Shown here: positions 9,744 to 18,110 of the stretch, piece by piece | How the letters are laid out: every line of letters starts with the position of its first letter | Numbering within the stretch: position 1 is the first letter of the stretch | Source of the DNA: Bacteroidota bacterium | Lineage (GTDB): Bacteria; Bacteroidota; Bacteroidia; Chitinophagales; BACL12 | Direction: 5' to 3' | Assembly: GCA_016706865.1 (NCBI GenBank) | Contig: JADJIS010000003.1 | Span: 1,984,001 to 2,048,000 of the forward strand | DNA length: 64,000 bases | Program-made: the position numbers and the translations under genes | The notes under the pieces: model-generated | What the model was told of the DNA's origin: nothing | Seen by the model: the letters and a program-made list of their open reading frames with translations, nothing else | Databases searched by the model: none

Positions 9744-10904
9744 ATGAACATGTACGAAAGAAAATACCGTTGGAAATTAATATTAGTGCTATCGGCATTA
9801 TTGATCGTTACGGCTACGCTTTTTTATACGGATAATCTGGCGGGGAAATTGGCGAGTGAGGAAAAACAAAAGGTTGCTCAGATCGCGGATGTGTATCATT
9901 ATATTGCAACTGCTACCGATATTACCGATTATGGTTTTTTGGTGGAATTAATTCAGGCAAATAAAACTGTTCCTATTATTTCTACCGATAACGATGGAAA
10001 TATTGTTGCTTATTTAAATTTAGATACTGTAAAAGTTGCAGAGGATAGCACTTATCTTAACAGACGACTAGAGGAAATGAAAGATTTCGCCGAACCAATT
10101 AAATTGGAAATAAGCGGTGGTATTTATCAATATGTATATTACAAACATTCCGTTTTATATACACAACTTTTATATTATCCTTATGTGCAACTCATTATTA
10201 TTGCAGCATTTTTAATTGTTGCTTATACCTTATTTAATACTGCACGTAAATCGGAACAAAATCGCGTTTGGGTGGGAATGGCAAAAGAAACAGCACACCA
10301 ACTCGGAACTCCAATTTCTTCTCTCGTGGCATGGATAGAATATCTGCAGGAATCACCTGCCATGGAAGGAAAAAAGAATATTGTGGAGGAAATGGATAAA
10401 GATGTGCAGCGACTCGAATTAATTGCGGATCGTTTTTCCAAAGTAGGTTCACAACCTGATCTTACCGAAAGAAATTTAATTATCGAATTAAATAATTCCA
10501 TCGACTACATAAAAAATCGTTCTTCCAAAAAAGTGAATTTCGATTTCATCTACACTGGTTCCGGAATAAACGTAAAAATGAATCCCATTTTATTTAATTG
10601 GGTGATTGAAAATGTATTAAAAAACGCTCTCGATGCAATTGATGGAAGCGGAGATATAAAAATTGAGGTCACCGAAGAAAAAGATAACGCAATTATAGAC
10701 ATCACCGATTCCGGAAAAGGAATTCCCCGCTCCAAACAAAAAACCGTTTTCGAACCCGGCTACAGCACCAAAAAACGCGGATGGGGATTAGGACTTACTT
10801 TGGCTAAACGAATTATGGAGAGTTATCATAATGGAAAGATCTTTGTTAAATATTCTGCTCCGGGGAAGGGGACTGTTTTTCGCATTAGTTTACCTAAGAC
10901 GTGA
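9744..10904 (+). CDS. sensor histidine kinase
   Basis: About 386 aa with two membrane helices (residues ~11-28 and ~148-163) around a ~115-residue extracytoplasmic domain. The kinase core follows: an H-box (AKETAHQLGTPISSL, His near residue 185), then an HATPase with N-box (ENVLKNALDAI), G1 (DSGKGIP) and G2 (GWGLGLTLAKRI). It would autophosphorylate on His and pass phosphate to a response regulator, but none is encoded next to it, so it is an orphan here. The first in-frame ATG (9735) falls inside the intergenic TCCTATG word array, so I prefer ATG 9744; 9750 is also possible. The ligand sensed is unknown. Confidence 0.85.
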   Translation: MNMYERKYRWKLILVLSALLIVTATLFYTDNLAGKLASEEKQKVAQIADVYHYIATATDITDYGFLVELIQANKTVPIISTDNDGNIVAYLNLDTVKVAEDSTYLNRRLEEMKDFAEPIKLEISGGIYQYVYYKHSVLYTQLLYYPYVQLIIIAAFLIVAYTLFNTARKSEQNRVWVGMAKETAHQLGTPISSLVAWIEYLQESPAMEGKKNIVEEMDKDVQRLELIADRFSKVGSQPDLTERNLIIELNNSIDYIKNRSSKKVNFDFIYTGSGINVKMNPILFNWVIENVLKNALDAIDGSGDIKIEVTEEKDNAIIDITDSGKGIPRSKQKTVFEPGYSTKKRGWGLGLTLAKRIMESYHNGKIFVKYSAPGKGTVFRISLPKT

Positions 10905-11577
10905 GGGAGGTTGTGGTTACGACGGATGCTTTAGGGAGTGGGCAGTGGGCAGTAGCAGTGGGCAGTTTTTCGGCCGGAACATTGTCGTGACCATGTTAAG
11001 TTGATTAATTATTATACTTTTCGTTTTTATAGGATGAGGCAAAGGCAGTCAACAGTGGGCAGTGGGCAGTTTGTCGGCCGGTGCATTTGGGTGACCACGT
11101 TTAGTTTGATTATTTATTAAACTTTTTGTTTTTGTAGGATGTGGCATTGGGAAGTCAACAGTCAACAGTGGGCAGTGGGCAGTAGCAGTGGGCAGTTTGT
11201 CGGCCGGAACATTGTCGTGACCATGTTAAGTTGATTAATTATTATACTTTTCGTTTTTATAGGATGAGGCAAAGGCAGTCAACAGTGGGTAGTGGGCAGT
11301 GGGCAGTTTGTCGGCCGGGGAGGTGTGGTAACCATGTTAGGTTTGATTTCGGATGGGAGATTCAGTAATGAGTTATGAGTTATAAGAGTGCTACCAGTAT
11401 TCATTCAGAATTTTATTCCTTCCTCGTACTTTGAAATAAGAAATAGGAATTCACATCCAAAATCAAAGTACAATTCTCAATTCTCAACTCTCAATTCTCA
11501 ATTGCTAAATAAATTTTCCCATCCAAAATCATAACCCAATTATCAATTGTCAATTGTCAATTATCAATTATTATTTG
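10905..11577. repeat. minisatellite and short-word arrays, no gene
   Basis: A unit of about 104-126 bases, starting with CGGCCGG and running through GTGACCATGTTAAGTT and an AT-rich stretch to GGCAGTGGGCAGT words, begins at 10971, 11075, 11201 and 11312. The units at 10971 and 11201 are almost identical; the last is shortened. From 11471 the sequence changes to CAATTCTCAA words and from 11536 to CAATTGTCAATT words running up to the EVE gene stop. I see no ORF, tRNA or convincing promoter in it. Confidence 0.85.
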
Positions 11578-12009
11578 TCATTTGTCAATTTTAATTTCCG
11601 TACCTGACATGTCAAGAATTTTGAGAAACTCCTGCTCCAATATCGGCGAAACAGATAATCTGCTTATTCTTACCAGCGGCATTTCGGATAAAGATTTTTC
11701 GGCTTTAATTTGTTTGAGAGTTACCGGGTTTTTTAATTTTTTTTCTGCTTTCACATCTACTGCATACCATTCGCCTTCTGTTGCGGTAGGATCTAAATAG
11801 GCTTCTTTAATTACGGTTGCAATTCCAACTACTGCGCTTTCTCCTCCACTGTGATAATATAAACAAATATCACCCTTTTTCATCGCCCTTAAATGTATTC
11901 GCGCAGCATAATTTCTAATTCCTGTCCATGAAGTTTTTTTATCCTTCGCAAATTTATCCCAACCGTAGGTATCTGGTTCTGATTTGATCAACCAATAATT
12001 TGATGTCAT
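11578..12009 (-). CDS. EVE domain-containing protein
   Basis: A 143-aa protein covering a whole EVE domain: N-terminal YWLIKSEPDTYGWDKF, the WTGIRNYAAR segment, and MKKGDICLYYHSG, all hallmarks of the thymocyte nuclear protein 1/EVE family (PUA-like fold). EVE proteins bind modified bases in DNA or RNA and occur both as housekeeping proteins and in restriction-type defence genes. Here it stands alone, upstream of nothing on its strand, with a GTTCTGNG word array just before its start, so no partner is suggested. Function as a modified-base reader is inferred from the family only. Confidence 0.85.
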   Translation of the reverse strand: MTSNYWLIKSEPDTYGWDKFAKDKKTSWTGIRNYAARIHLRAMKKGDICLYYHSGGESAVVGIATVIKEAYLDPTATEGEWYAVDVKAEKKLKNPVTLKQIKAEKSLSEMPLVRISRLSVSPILEQEFLKILDMSGTEIKIDK

Positions 12010-12335
12010 AGATTTTTATTTAGAGCAAAGTTAACACGGTTTGTTCTGAGTTCTGGGTTCTGAGTTCTGTGTTCTGTGTTCTGAGTTCTGTGTTCTGTGT
12101 TCTGTGTTCAATACGGAGGATAATCACCCGGGCGTCTAAAGTTTGATGTTCTTTATTCCTTGTTCATTATTCGATATTATTCTGATTACTACGGAGGAGG
12201 ATCTCCGATGCAGTCGATCCGATTTTCATTTTTTATTTTTTGATTATTATTTTTTATTCTTCCACGTTCACTTCGAAGCATAATCTCCCGGGCTGTCATC
12301 CTCACCACTCCCCACTCACCATTCACCCAAAAAAA
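12010..12335. repeat. intergenic repeats upstream of the EVE gene
   Basis: GTTCTGNG words occupy 12043-12109, followed by TACGGAGGA and the stretch GATGTTCTTTATTCCTTGTTC; the same composite sits before cmk at 23082-23175. A second TACGGAGGA lies at about 12187. No gene is supported. Confidence 0.7.
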
Positions 12336-12361
12336 ATCCCGCCGAAACTCTCCGGCGGGAT
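12336..12361 (-). terminator. rho-independent terminator of rpsA
   Basis: Minus-strand stem ATCCCGCCG / CGGCGGGAT with an 8-base loop, followed by a run of T. It lies 21 bases beyond the rpsA stop codon. Confidence 0.9.
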
Positions 12362-12382
12362 TAGAATTAATATCAAAACCAA

Positions 12383-14401
12383 TTACTCTTTTCCAGTCTC
12401 ATCAGTTTCTTCTGTTGTTTCGGTCTCCTCTGCGGATTCTTCTTTAACAGGTTCTGATTTTGCTGCTTTCGGTTCTTTGGCTTTTTTCTCGGCTTTGGCA
12501 GATGTTTTTTCATCTTGTTCCATTTGCTCTTTCAATTGTGAAAGAACATCAAGTTCGCCAAGTGTGGTTTTTTCCAAACCTTTTTGCACTTTATTAAGCT
12601 GAGTTTTTCCTTTTTTATCATCGCGTTTACGAGTTTTATCTTGTTCACGACGTTCTTCATCCTGATTATCTCTCAGGAATTTAGAATGTGATACAAGAAT
12701 TCTCTTATCGTTGCGATCGAATTCTATCACTTTAAATGATAACATCTCCTCAACAGCTGCAGTGGTACCATCTGCTTTTTCAAGATGTTTATTCGGAGCA
12801 TATCCTTCTAAACCATAAGGTAAAGAAACAACAGCACCTTTATCATCTTTGCGGATAATAGTTGCATCGTGAATTGATCCAACTGGGAATACATTTTCAA
12901 AAGTATCCCAAGGATCCTCTTCAATTTGTTTATGACCGAGACTTATCTTTCTGTTTTCCTCATCAATTTCCATGATGATAACATCCAGATGTTCGCCGAT
13001 CTTCACATATTCTGCAGGGTGATTTAAACGTTTGATCCAGCTTAGGTCACTGATGTGAACCATACCGCCAACATTTTCATCCAACTCAACAAATACACCG
13101 TAGTTAGTGATGTTTTTCACTAAACCTTTATGGCGACTTCCGATAGGATATTTGTCTTTAGCGCTCTTCCAAGGATCTTCGGTCATTTGTTTAACCGACA
13201 ACGACATTTTGCGTTCTTCGCGATCAAGAGTTACAACCTTAGCTTCAAATTCCTGATTAACGGTAAAGAATTCTTTAGAGTTTATCGGTTGATTGCTCCA
13301 GGTAATTTCTGATACGTGAATTAATCCTTCAACACCAGGTTGAATTTCTAAGAAAGCACCGTAATCTTCAATGTTCACGATCTTACCTTTCACTATGCTG
13401 CCAACTTCAATTGTAGCATCCAGGATTTCCCAAGGATGCGGAGTAAGTTGTTTTAAACCTAAAGAGATACGTTTTTTGTTATCATCGAAATCGAGTACAA
13501 CCACATTTAATTTCTGGTTCATCTGCAATACTTCATTCGGATGATTGATTCGTCCCCATGAAATATCCGTGATATACAATAAACCATCAACGCCACCAAG
13601 ATCGATAAATGCACCGAAATCAGTAATGTTTTTAATTGTTCCTTCCAACACCTGACCTTTCTCGAGTTTACCGATAATTTCCTGACGTTGTGTTTCAATA
13701 TCACTTTCAATTAATGCCTTATGTGATACTACAGCATTCTTAATGGTCTCGTTGATCTTCACAACTTTGAATTCCATTTTCTTGCCTACATATCCGTCAT
13801 AATCCGTGATCGGTTTAACATCAATTTGAGAACCCGGTAAAAATGTTTCAATACCAAATACTTCCACAATAAGTCCGCCTTTGGTTTTGCTGATGATGTT
13901 ACCTGTAACAATAACTTCATTTTTGTAAGCATCCACAATTTTCTCCCAGGCCTTCATCATTTTCGCGCTCTTGCGGCTCAAATTCAGTTGACCTTTACCA
14001 TCTTCTTTGCTTACAACATACACTTCCACTTCCATTCCAACTTTCAGTTCCTCAAGGTCGCGAAACTCCGTTTTTGAAACAAGTCCGTCGCTTTTGTAAC
14101 CTACGTTAAGAATTACATCAGAATCGGTTAATCCTACAATTGTTGCATTAATGATCTCGTTATCGTTCAGGGTTTTAAAAGTGCCCTCATACGTAACTTC
14201 CATTTTGTCGCTTTCGTCTTTCGAATAAGTAATACGATTGCGTTTGTCCACGTTCCAATCAAAATCATCGTGCGCAGTCGCTACTGTTTCTGCTACTTCC
14301 GGTTCAATTGTTACGGGATTTTCGTTTACGGGTACTTCAACAGTTTCTGTTGATTCCGTGTTTTGTGAGTCTTCCAACTCAGGTAGTTCTTGGTTATCCA
14401 A
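12383..14401 (-). CDS. rpsA: 30S ribosomal protein S1
   Basis: A 672-aa protein with about six consecutive S1 RNA-binding domains, visible as repeated blocks such as GTIKNITDFGAFIDLGGVDG, GKIVNIEDYGAFLEIQPGVE and GLVKNITNYGVFVELDENVG, each followed by LHVSDLSW-type strands and KKISLGLKQ-type ends. S1 binds mRNA on the small ribosomal subunit and helps initiation, which matters in Bacteroidota where Shine-Dalgarno sites are weak. The N-terminal ~60 residues are acidic and the C-terminal ~90 residues are a Lys/Glu-rich tail, both typical of the phylum. No ATG is in frame before residue 67, so the TTG at 14401 appears to be the start. It is monocistronic with its own terminator. Confidence 0.95.
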   Translation of the reverse strand: MDNQELPELEDSQNTESTETVEVPVNENPVTIEPEVAETVATAHDDFDWNVDKRNRITYSKDESDKMEVTYEGTFKTLNDNEIINATIVGLTDSDVILNVGYKSDGLVSKTEFRDLEELKVGMEVEVYVVSKEDGKGQLNLSRKSAKMMKAWEKIVDAYKNEVIVTGNIISKTKGGLIVEVFGIETFLPGSQIDVKPITDYDGYVGKKMEFKVVKINETIKNAVVSHKALIESDIETQRQEIIGKLEKGQVLEGTIKNITDFGAFIDLGGVDGLLYITDISWGRINHPNEVLQMNQKLNVVVLDFDDNKKRISLGLKQLTPHPWEILDATIEVGSIVKGKIVNIEDYGAFLEIQPGVEGLIHVSEITWSNQPINSKEFFTVNQEFEAKVVTLDREERKMSLSVKQMTEDPWKSAKDKYPIGSRHKGLVKNITNYGVFVELDENVGGMVHISDLSWIKRLNHPAEYVKIGEHLDVIIMEIDEENRKISLGHKQIEEDPWDTFENVFPVGSIHDATIIRKDDKGAVVSLPYGLEGYAPNKHLEKADGTTAAVEEMLSFKVIEFDRNDKRILVSHSKFLRDNQDEERREQDKTRKRDDKKGKTQLNKVQKGLEKTTLGELDVLSQLKEQMEQDEKTSAKAEKKAKEPKAAKSEPVKEESAEETETTEETDETGKE

Positions 14402-15573
14402 GGTAAAATTTTTAAAAAGGTGAATTAAATTATCAGCCTAAACTGACCACTTTGTTATCCGCCATTCAACGGCAAAACAAAGGGAGTGCGAAGATACGTA
14501 AAAAGATTCGAAGGGAGATCTTTTTTTAAGAATCGAAGGGAGAAGATTCGAAGGGTAAGGGTCTAAGGATCTAAGGAAGGAAGAGGGGTAAGGTTGAAAA
14601 AAGGGGGTTACAGCCTTCAAAACTGCGACTGTGACTGCGACTGTGACTGGCCCCCAGCCCCATAGGGGAGTTTGCTTTTCGTAAATTTGAATGTTTAATA
14701 CTGAGGAATAATCTCCAATTTAAGCAACTGTGACTGCGACTGCGACTGTGACTGCGACTGTGACTAGTAGCAACTCCCCTTATCCCTCTCCCCTCACCTC
14801 CACGCGCTTTTCGCTGCAAGTCCTCTCCGCCGCGGCGGATGCGGGCTTTCCGCTACAATCGCGGCTAGGAAGCGGGCGCGGCGGTTCTGCAAGGCTTTTC
14901 AATGCCTCCGATTTAAACTTGGAAATAGACCTAAAGGATTAAGATTGAGTGAAGGTTTGTTGAGTTGGCAGGGTTGGCAAGGTTTGCAGGGTTTAGTTCG
15001 GAGCTTGAATTATTCTAATCATCAAACAATCATTGCGATTTGTTGAAGGGGTTGAAATAGTTTATTTCGGATGAATACGTTCCCAATGCTACAAATTTGT
15101 CTTCCCACGCCGTGGTTAGGTGTTTCTCACCAATGAAGGAAGTCCCGTTAGGGACGAAATATCGGTAGCATTTATCCAAACCAGTAAACCCAAGTCCTGT
15201 AGGGACGGCATATATGAAATGTTCAAACGGAGAAAGATCTTCATGTTTAAGAAATGGTGTATTAGAATATTGAAACCAACCATTTTTTAACTATAATGCA
15301 TCATTAAAAATAAGATTGTTTCCAAAATATTTTTACATTTCGTCCCTACAGGACTTGTGTAATTTTGTTTTTTTATTAGCTACCGATATGCCGTCCCGCT
15401 GGGACTAAAGTAATTTTTATCCTTTTTAAATCCGCCCAATCCGCGTCATCAGCGCCTGCCCGACTATTGGCGGGTTCCACTTTTTTTCTATCCTTTGAAC
15501 CCAACTTCCGAATCCAATACTCCAACTCCCAATCCCTTTGTTTTCCTTTGTCCTGTGTCCTTTCTCCTGTGTC
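14402..15573. repeat. 1.2-kb gap with tandem words and REP-like hairpins
   Basis: No gene is supported. From left to right I see AAGGGAGA/CTAAGGA words (14500-14580), GACTGT/GACTGC hexamer arrays (14622-14650 and 14726-14766), the second TCCGCCGCGGCGGA palindrome (14826-14839) in a GC-rich patch, REP-like hairpins (15119-15421), and a copy of a dispersed motif with GGCGGGTTCC (about 15418-15480) that recurs at 24588-24665. ORFs here only translate the repeats (for example Ser-His-Ser-Arg runs). Confidence 0.8.
15119..15421. repeat. pair of inverted REP-like hairpin repeats
   Basis: Left side: AGTCCCGTTAGGGACG and AAGTCCTGTAGGGACG with ATATCGGTAGC. Right side, inverted: CGTCCCTACAGGACTT and GCTACCGATAT plus CGTCCCGCTGGGACT. 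Each core can fold as a small hairpin and the two sides are reverse complements. This resembles REP/BIME elements mobilised by RAYT transposases; no such transposase is encoded in the window. Confidence 0.65.
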
Positions 15574-16065
15574 TCAATTCTGCGTGTTCAAATAAACCTT
15601 CACATACTCCGTATCACCCGTAATTTTAATCAGAAAAATATACTCAATCGCATCCGTATGTTCGAAAGTATAAACCTTATAACCATCCACATCCTTAACA
15701 TAATCCTTTTCCAATTCAGCGATCATTTTGGTGAAAAGTGGGATTTTATTGGGACCTATATTGTAAACGATCTCAACGGCGTCGTTTTTTTTGGTGACAA
15801 AACAAAAACCATCATCGGTGCCAGGTTTGCTTTCACAGGTGTAAGAAATTCCTAATTCTCCAAAATCGTCGCGCACTTTGGTGATAAGTTTCATCCCGCG
15901 CTCCCAATCGCCCAAAGTCATGGTGAACATGGATGCAACATTGGTAGCTGATATGAGCGGATAAACATTACCTGCTTCCGTGGTTGTTCTGCTTATGCGC
16001 TGCGCATTTGCACTAAATAAAAATCCCAATAAAAATAGGAGAAGAACCTGTGTGTGCTTCTTCAT
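15574..16065 (-). CDS. small secreted protein of unknown function
   Basis: A 163-aa protein with a clear signal peptide (KKHTQVLLLFLLGFLFSANAQ, cleavage after about residue 21). The mature part has two cysteines (TCESK and GFCFV) that could form a disulfide, and a mixed alpha/beta pattern. No domain is recognised. It has no T9SS sorting domain, so a periplasmic or soluble exported location is likely. It lies upstream of the sugar dehydrogenase's downstream end with a repeat-rich gap on its other side; nothing in context points to a role. Confidence 0.65.
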   Translation of the reverse strand: MKKHTQVLLLFLLGFLFSANAQRISRTTTEAGNVYPLISATNVASMFTMTLGDWERGMKLITKVRDDFGELGISYTCESKPGTDDGFCFVTKKNDAVEIVYNIGPNKIPLFTKMIAELEKDYVKDVDGYKVYTFEHTDAIEYIFLIKITGDTEYVKVYLNTQN

Positions 16066-16170
16066 AAATGTGTGGTTTATTTGACAGTATAAAAATATAT
16101 ACGTTTTCGCTAATAAGCAAAAAACGCTCCATATTCTGTAACCCCGGAGATTTCTAGGTCTGCAGCTATT

Positions 16171-17994
16171 TTAAATTTTTACAAAATTTCCCGCTCTGAA
16201 ACTCTCATCCGACAAAATAATTAAACGATAAATTCCACCTGGCAGGTCTGCACTATTTATGAATTGGACCTTGAGTTTACCTAATTGCATTAATTGTCCC
16301 GACATATTATAAATTGCATAATTTGATAAAATATCCGCTTCCTCAATATTTATAAAATTTTCAACCGGATTTGGAAAAATTATTAATTCATTATTGTTTT
16401 CAAAACTTTCAATTCCAATACCAAGCCAATCAAAATCTTCGCTATAAAATGTACATCCATTTTCAAAAGTTACGGTAACAGAATATAATCCTCCAACTGG
16501 TGAATAATAATGATCTTCCGTTGCTCCATCAATAATTTCTCCATTAAAATACCACTGATAACTTTCCCCTTCCCCTGCATAAAATTCACCTCCATCCAAA
16601 GTAATTATGATCACAGGTTCCGGATTTAATAAAACTTCAAATGTTTCATTTGTATTACAACCAAGTGAATCGGTAATAGTTACAAGATAACTTCCATTCA
16701 ACAAAGAATCAACAAATAAAGTGCTATCTCCTGTCGACCAATTAATTTCATAAGGTTCAATTGCGCCATCAACAAGTAAATTTATGCTACCATTCATTGC
16801 TTCTACACAATCAGTATTAACTATTGTTTCTGTCACATTCACGAGCGGACAAAGATCTTTCAATTTATAAATAATTCCCGTTTCGCGCACAACACAATAT
16901 AATTCACCTGCATTATCTTCCCCAAAAGAAACCACACCAAATAATAAGGAAGGATAAATATTGGAGATCCAACCCATTACATCATCATATTTATAAGTAT
17001 AAAAATTTCCGGTGACATAATCGCAGCAAAAATAAATTCCCTGCATTCCGGGAAACAAAGCACCTCTGTAAACATATCCACCAGTAACGGAATATCCACC
17101 CGTAGAATCGTTGTGCGGATATTCGAATAATGGAAAAGTATAATCAACGCCTGCATCACAACTATCAAAATTATATTCGGCATTCGATTCGTAACATCTC
17201 CAGCCATAATTATTTCCACCGGTAGATCCGGCAGGTTCATAATTAATTTCTTCCCAAAAATCATGACCAACATCCGGCAACCACATATCACCCGTCAATT
17301 TATCAAACGAAAATCTCCAGGGATTTCGTAAACCAATTGCCCAAATTTCATTTAAGGTATCCACAGCTCCATAAAAAGGATTTGTATTTGGAATTTCATA
17401 AGGTAAAATTCCATCCACATCAATGCGCAACATTTTTCCTAAATAGGTTTGCGGATTTTGTGCACGATTATCTGGATCACCGGGTTCACCATCCGTTACC
17501 ACTCCCCCATCTCCTAATGGAAAATATAAATATCCATCGGGACCAAAATGCATGTCGCCGGCTTTATGAACTCTATATGGTTGTTCTACAATTAATAATA
17601 TTTCTTCGGAACTTGCATCTGCAAGATCAGGATCAGCCGGATCAACAGAAAATCTGGAAATGACAGAATTCTCATCATTATTAATATAATTCACATAAAA
17701 ATATCCGTTCGTTGCATAATCAGGATGAAAAACCGCACCTAAAAAACCATGTGCATTATAAATAGATTCCACTCTATCACTTATATCTAAAAATGGAACC
17801 GGATCAACCGTTCCATCCGGTCTGATTATTCTCAAAAAACCATCCTGACAAATTGCAAAAACACGTTCATCTCCCGCATCAATTAATCCAACAGGTTTTG
17901 TGAATCCGCTTGCAAATTCTTCGAGTTGTAATACCGGTTGACAATAAAGTTCAAAACTAAAGATCAGACAAAACAGTAAAATAAAAAATTTCAT
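16171..17994 (-). CDS. T9SS-exported PQQ-type sugar dehydrogenase, paralogue 1
   Basis: A 607-aa protein: signal peptide (MKFFILLFCLIFSFELYCQ), a glucose/sorbosone dehydrogenase six-bladed propeller at about residues 22-375 (LLGAVFHPDYATNGYFYVNYI, DMHFGPDGYLYFPLGDGG, EIWAIGLRNPWRFSFD), a SprB-type repeat at about 385-455 (INWSTGDSTLFVDSL), a Trp-containing Ig-like module, and a C-terminal T9SS type A sorting domain (IFPNPVENFINI...GIYRL). Family members oxidise sugars with PQQ and Ca2+; substrate is unknown. It shares its architecture with 30989-32827. Export through T9SS to the cell surface is inferred from the C-terminus. Confidence 0.88.
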   Translation of the reverse strand: MKFFILLFCLIFSFELYCQPVLQLEEFASGFTKPVGLIDAGDERVFAICQDGFLRIIRPDGTVDPVPFLDISDRVESIYNAHGFLGAVFHPDYATNGYFYVNYINNDENSVISRFSVDPADPDLADASSEEILLIVEQPYRVHKAGDMHFGPDGYLYFPLGDGGVVTDGEPGDPDNRAQNPQTYLGKMLRIDVDGILPYEIPNTNPFYGAVDTLNEIWAIGLRNPWRFSFDKLTGDMWLPDVGHDFWEEINYEPAGSTGGNNYGWRCYESNAEYNFDSCDAGVDYTFPLFEYPHNDSTGGYSVTGGYVYRGALFPGMQGIYFCCDYVTGNFYTYKYDDVMGWISNIYPSLLFGVVSFGEDNAGELYCVVRETGIIYKLKDLCPLVNVTETIVNTDCVEAMNGSINLLVDGAIEPYEINWSTGDSTLFVDSLLNGSYLVTITDSLGCNTNETFEVLLNPEPVIIITLDGGEFYAGEGESYQWYFNGEIIDGATEDHYYSPVGGLYSVTVTFENGCTFYSEDFDWLGIGIESFENNNELIIFPNPVENFINIEEADILSNYAIYNMSGQLMQLGKLKVQFINSADLPGGIYRLIILSDESFRAGNFVKI

Positions 17995-18110
17995 AGGTTT
18001 ACTTTATTGTTTAAAGGTATCCCTTGAATTGCTCATTTTTAGAACTTTTGTATGAACAATACGATCTAATGTATGAAATGCGGGTTCTGCAATGTGAAAT
18101 GACACATCAA

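Noticed and set aside
14571..14942. Frames on both strands with Ser-His-Ser-Arg or Thr-Ala-Thr runs
   Set aside because: They translate the GACTGN hexamer arrays and have no start context or family.
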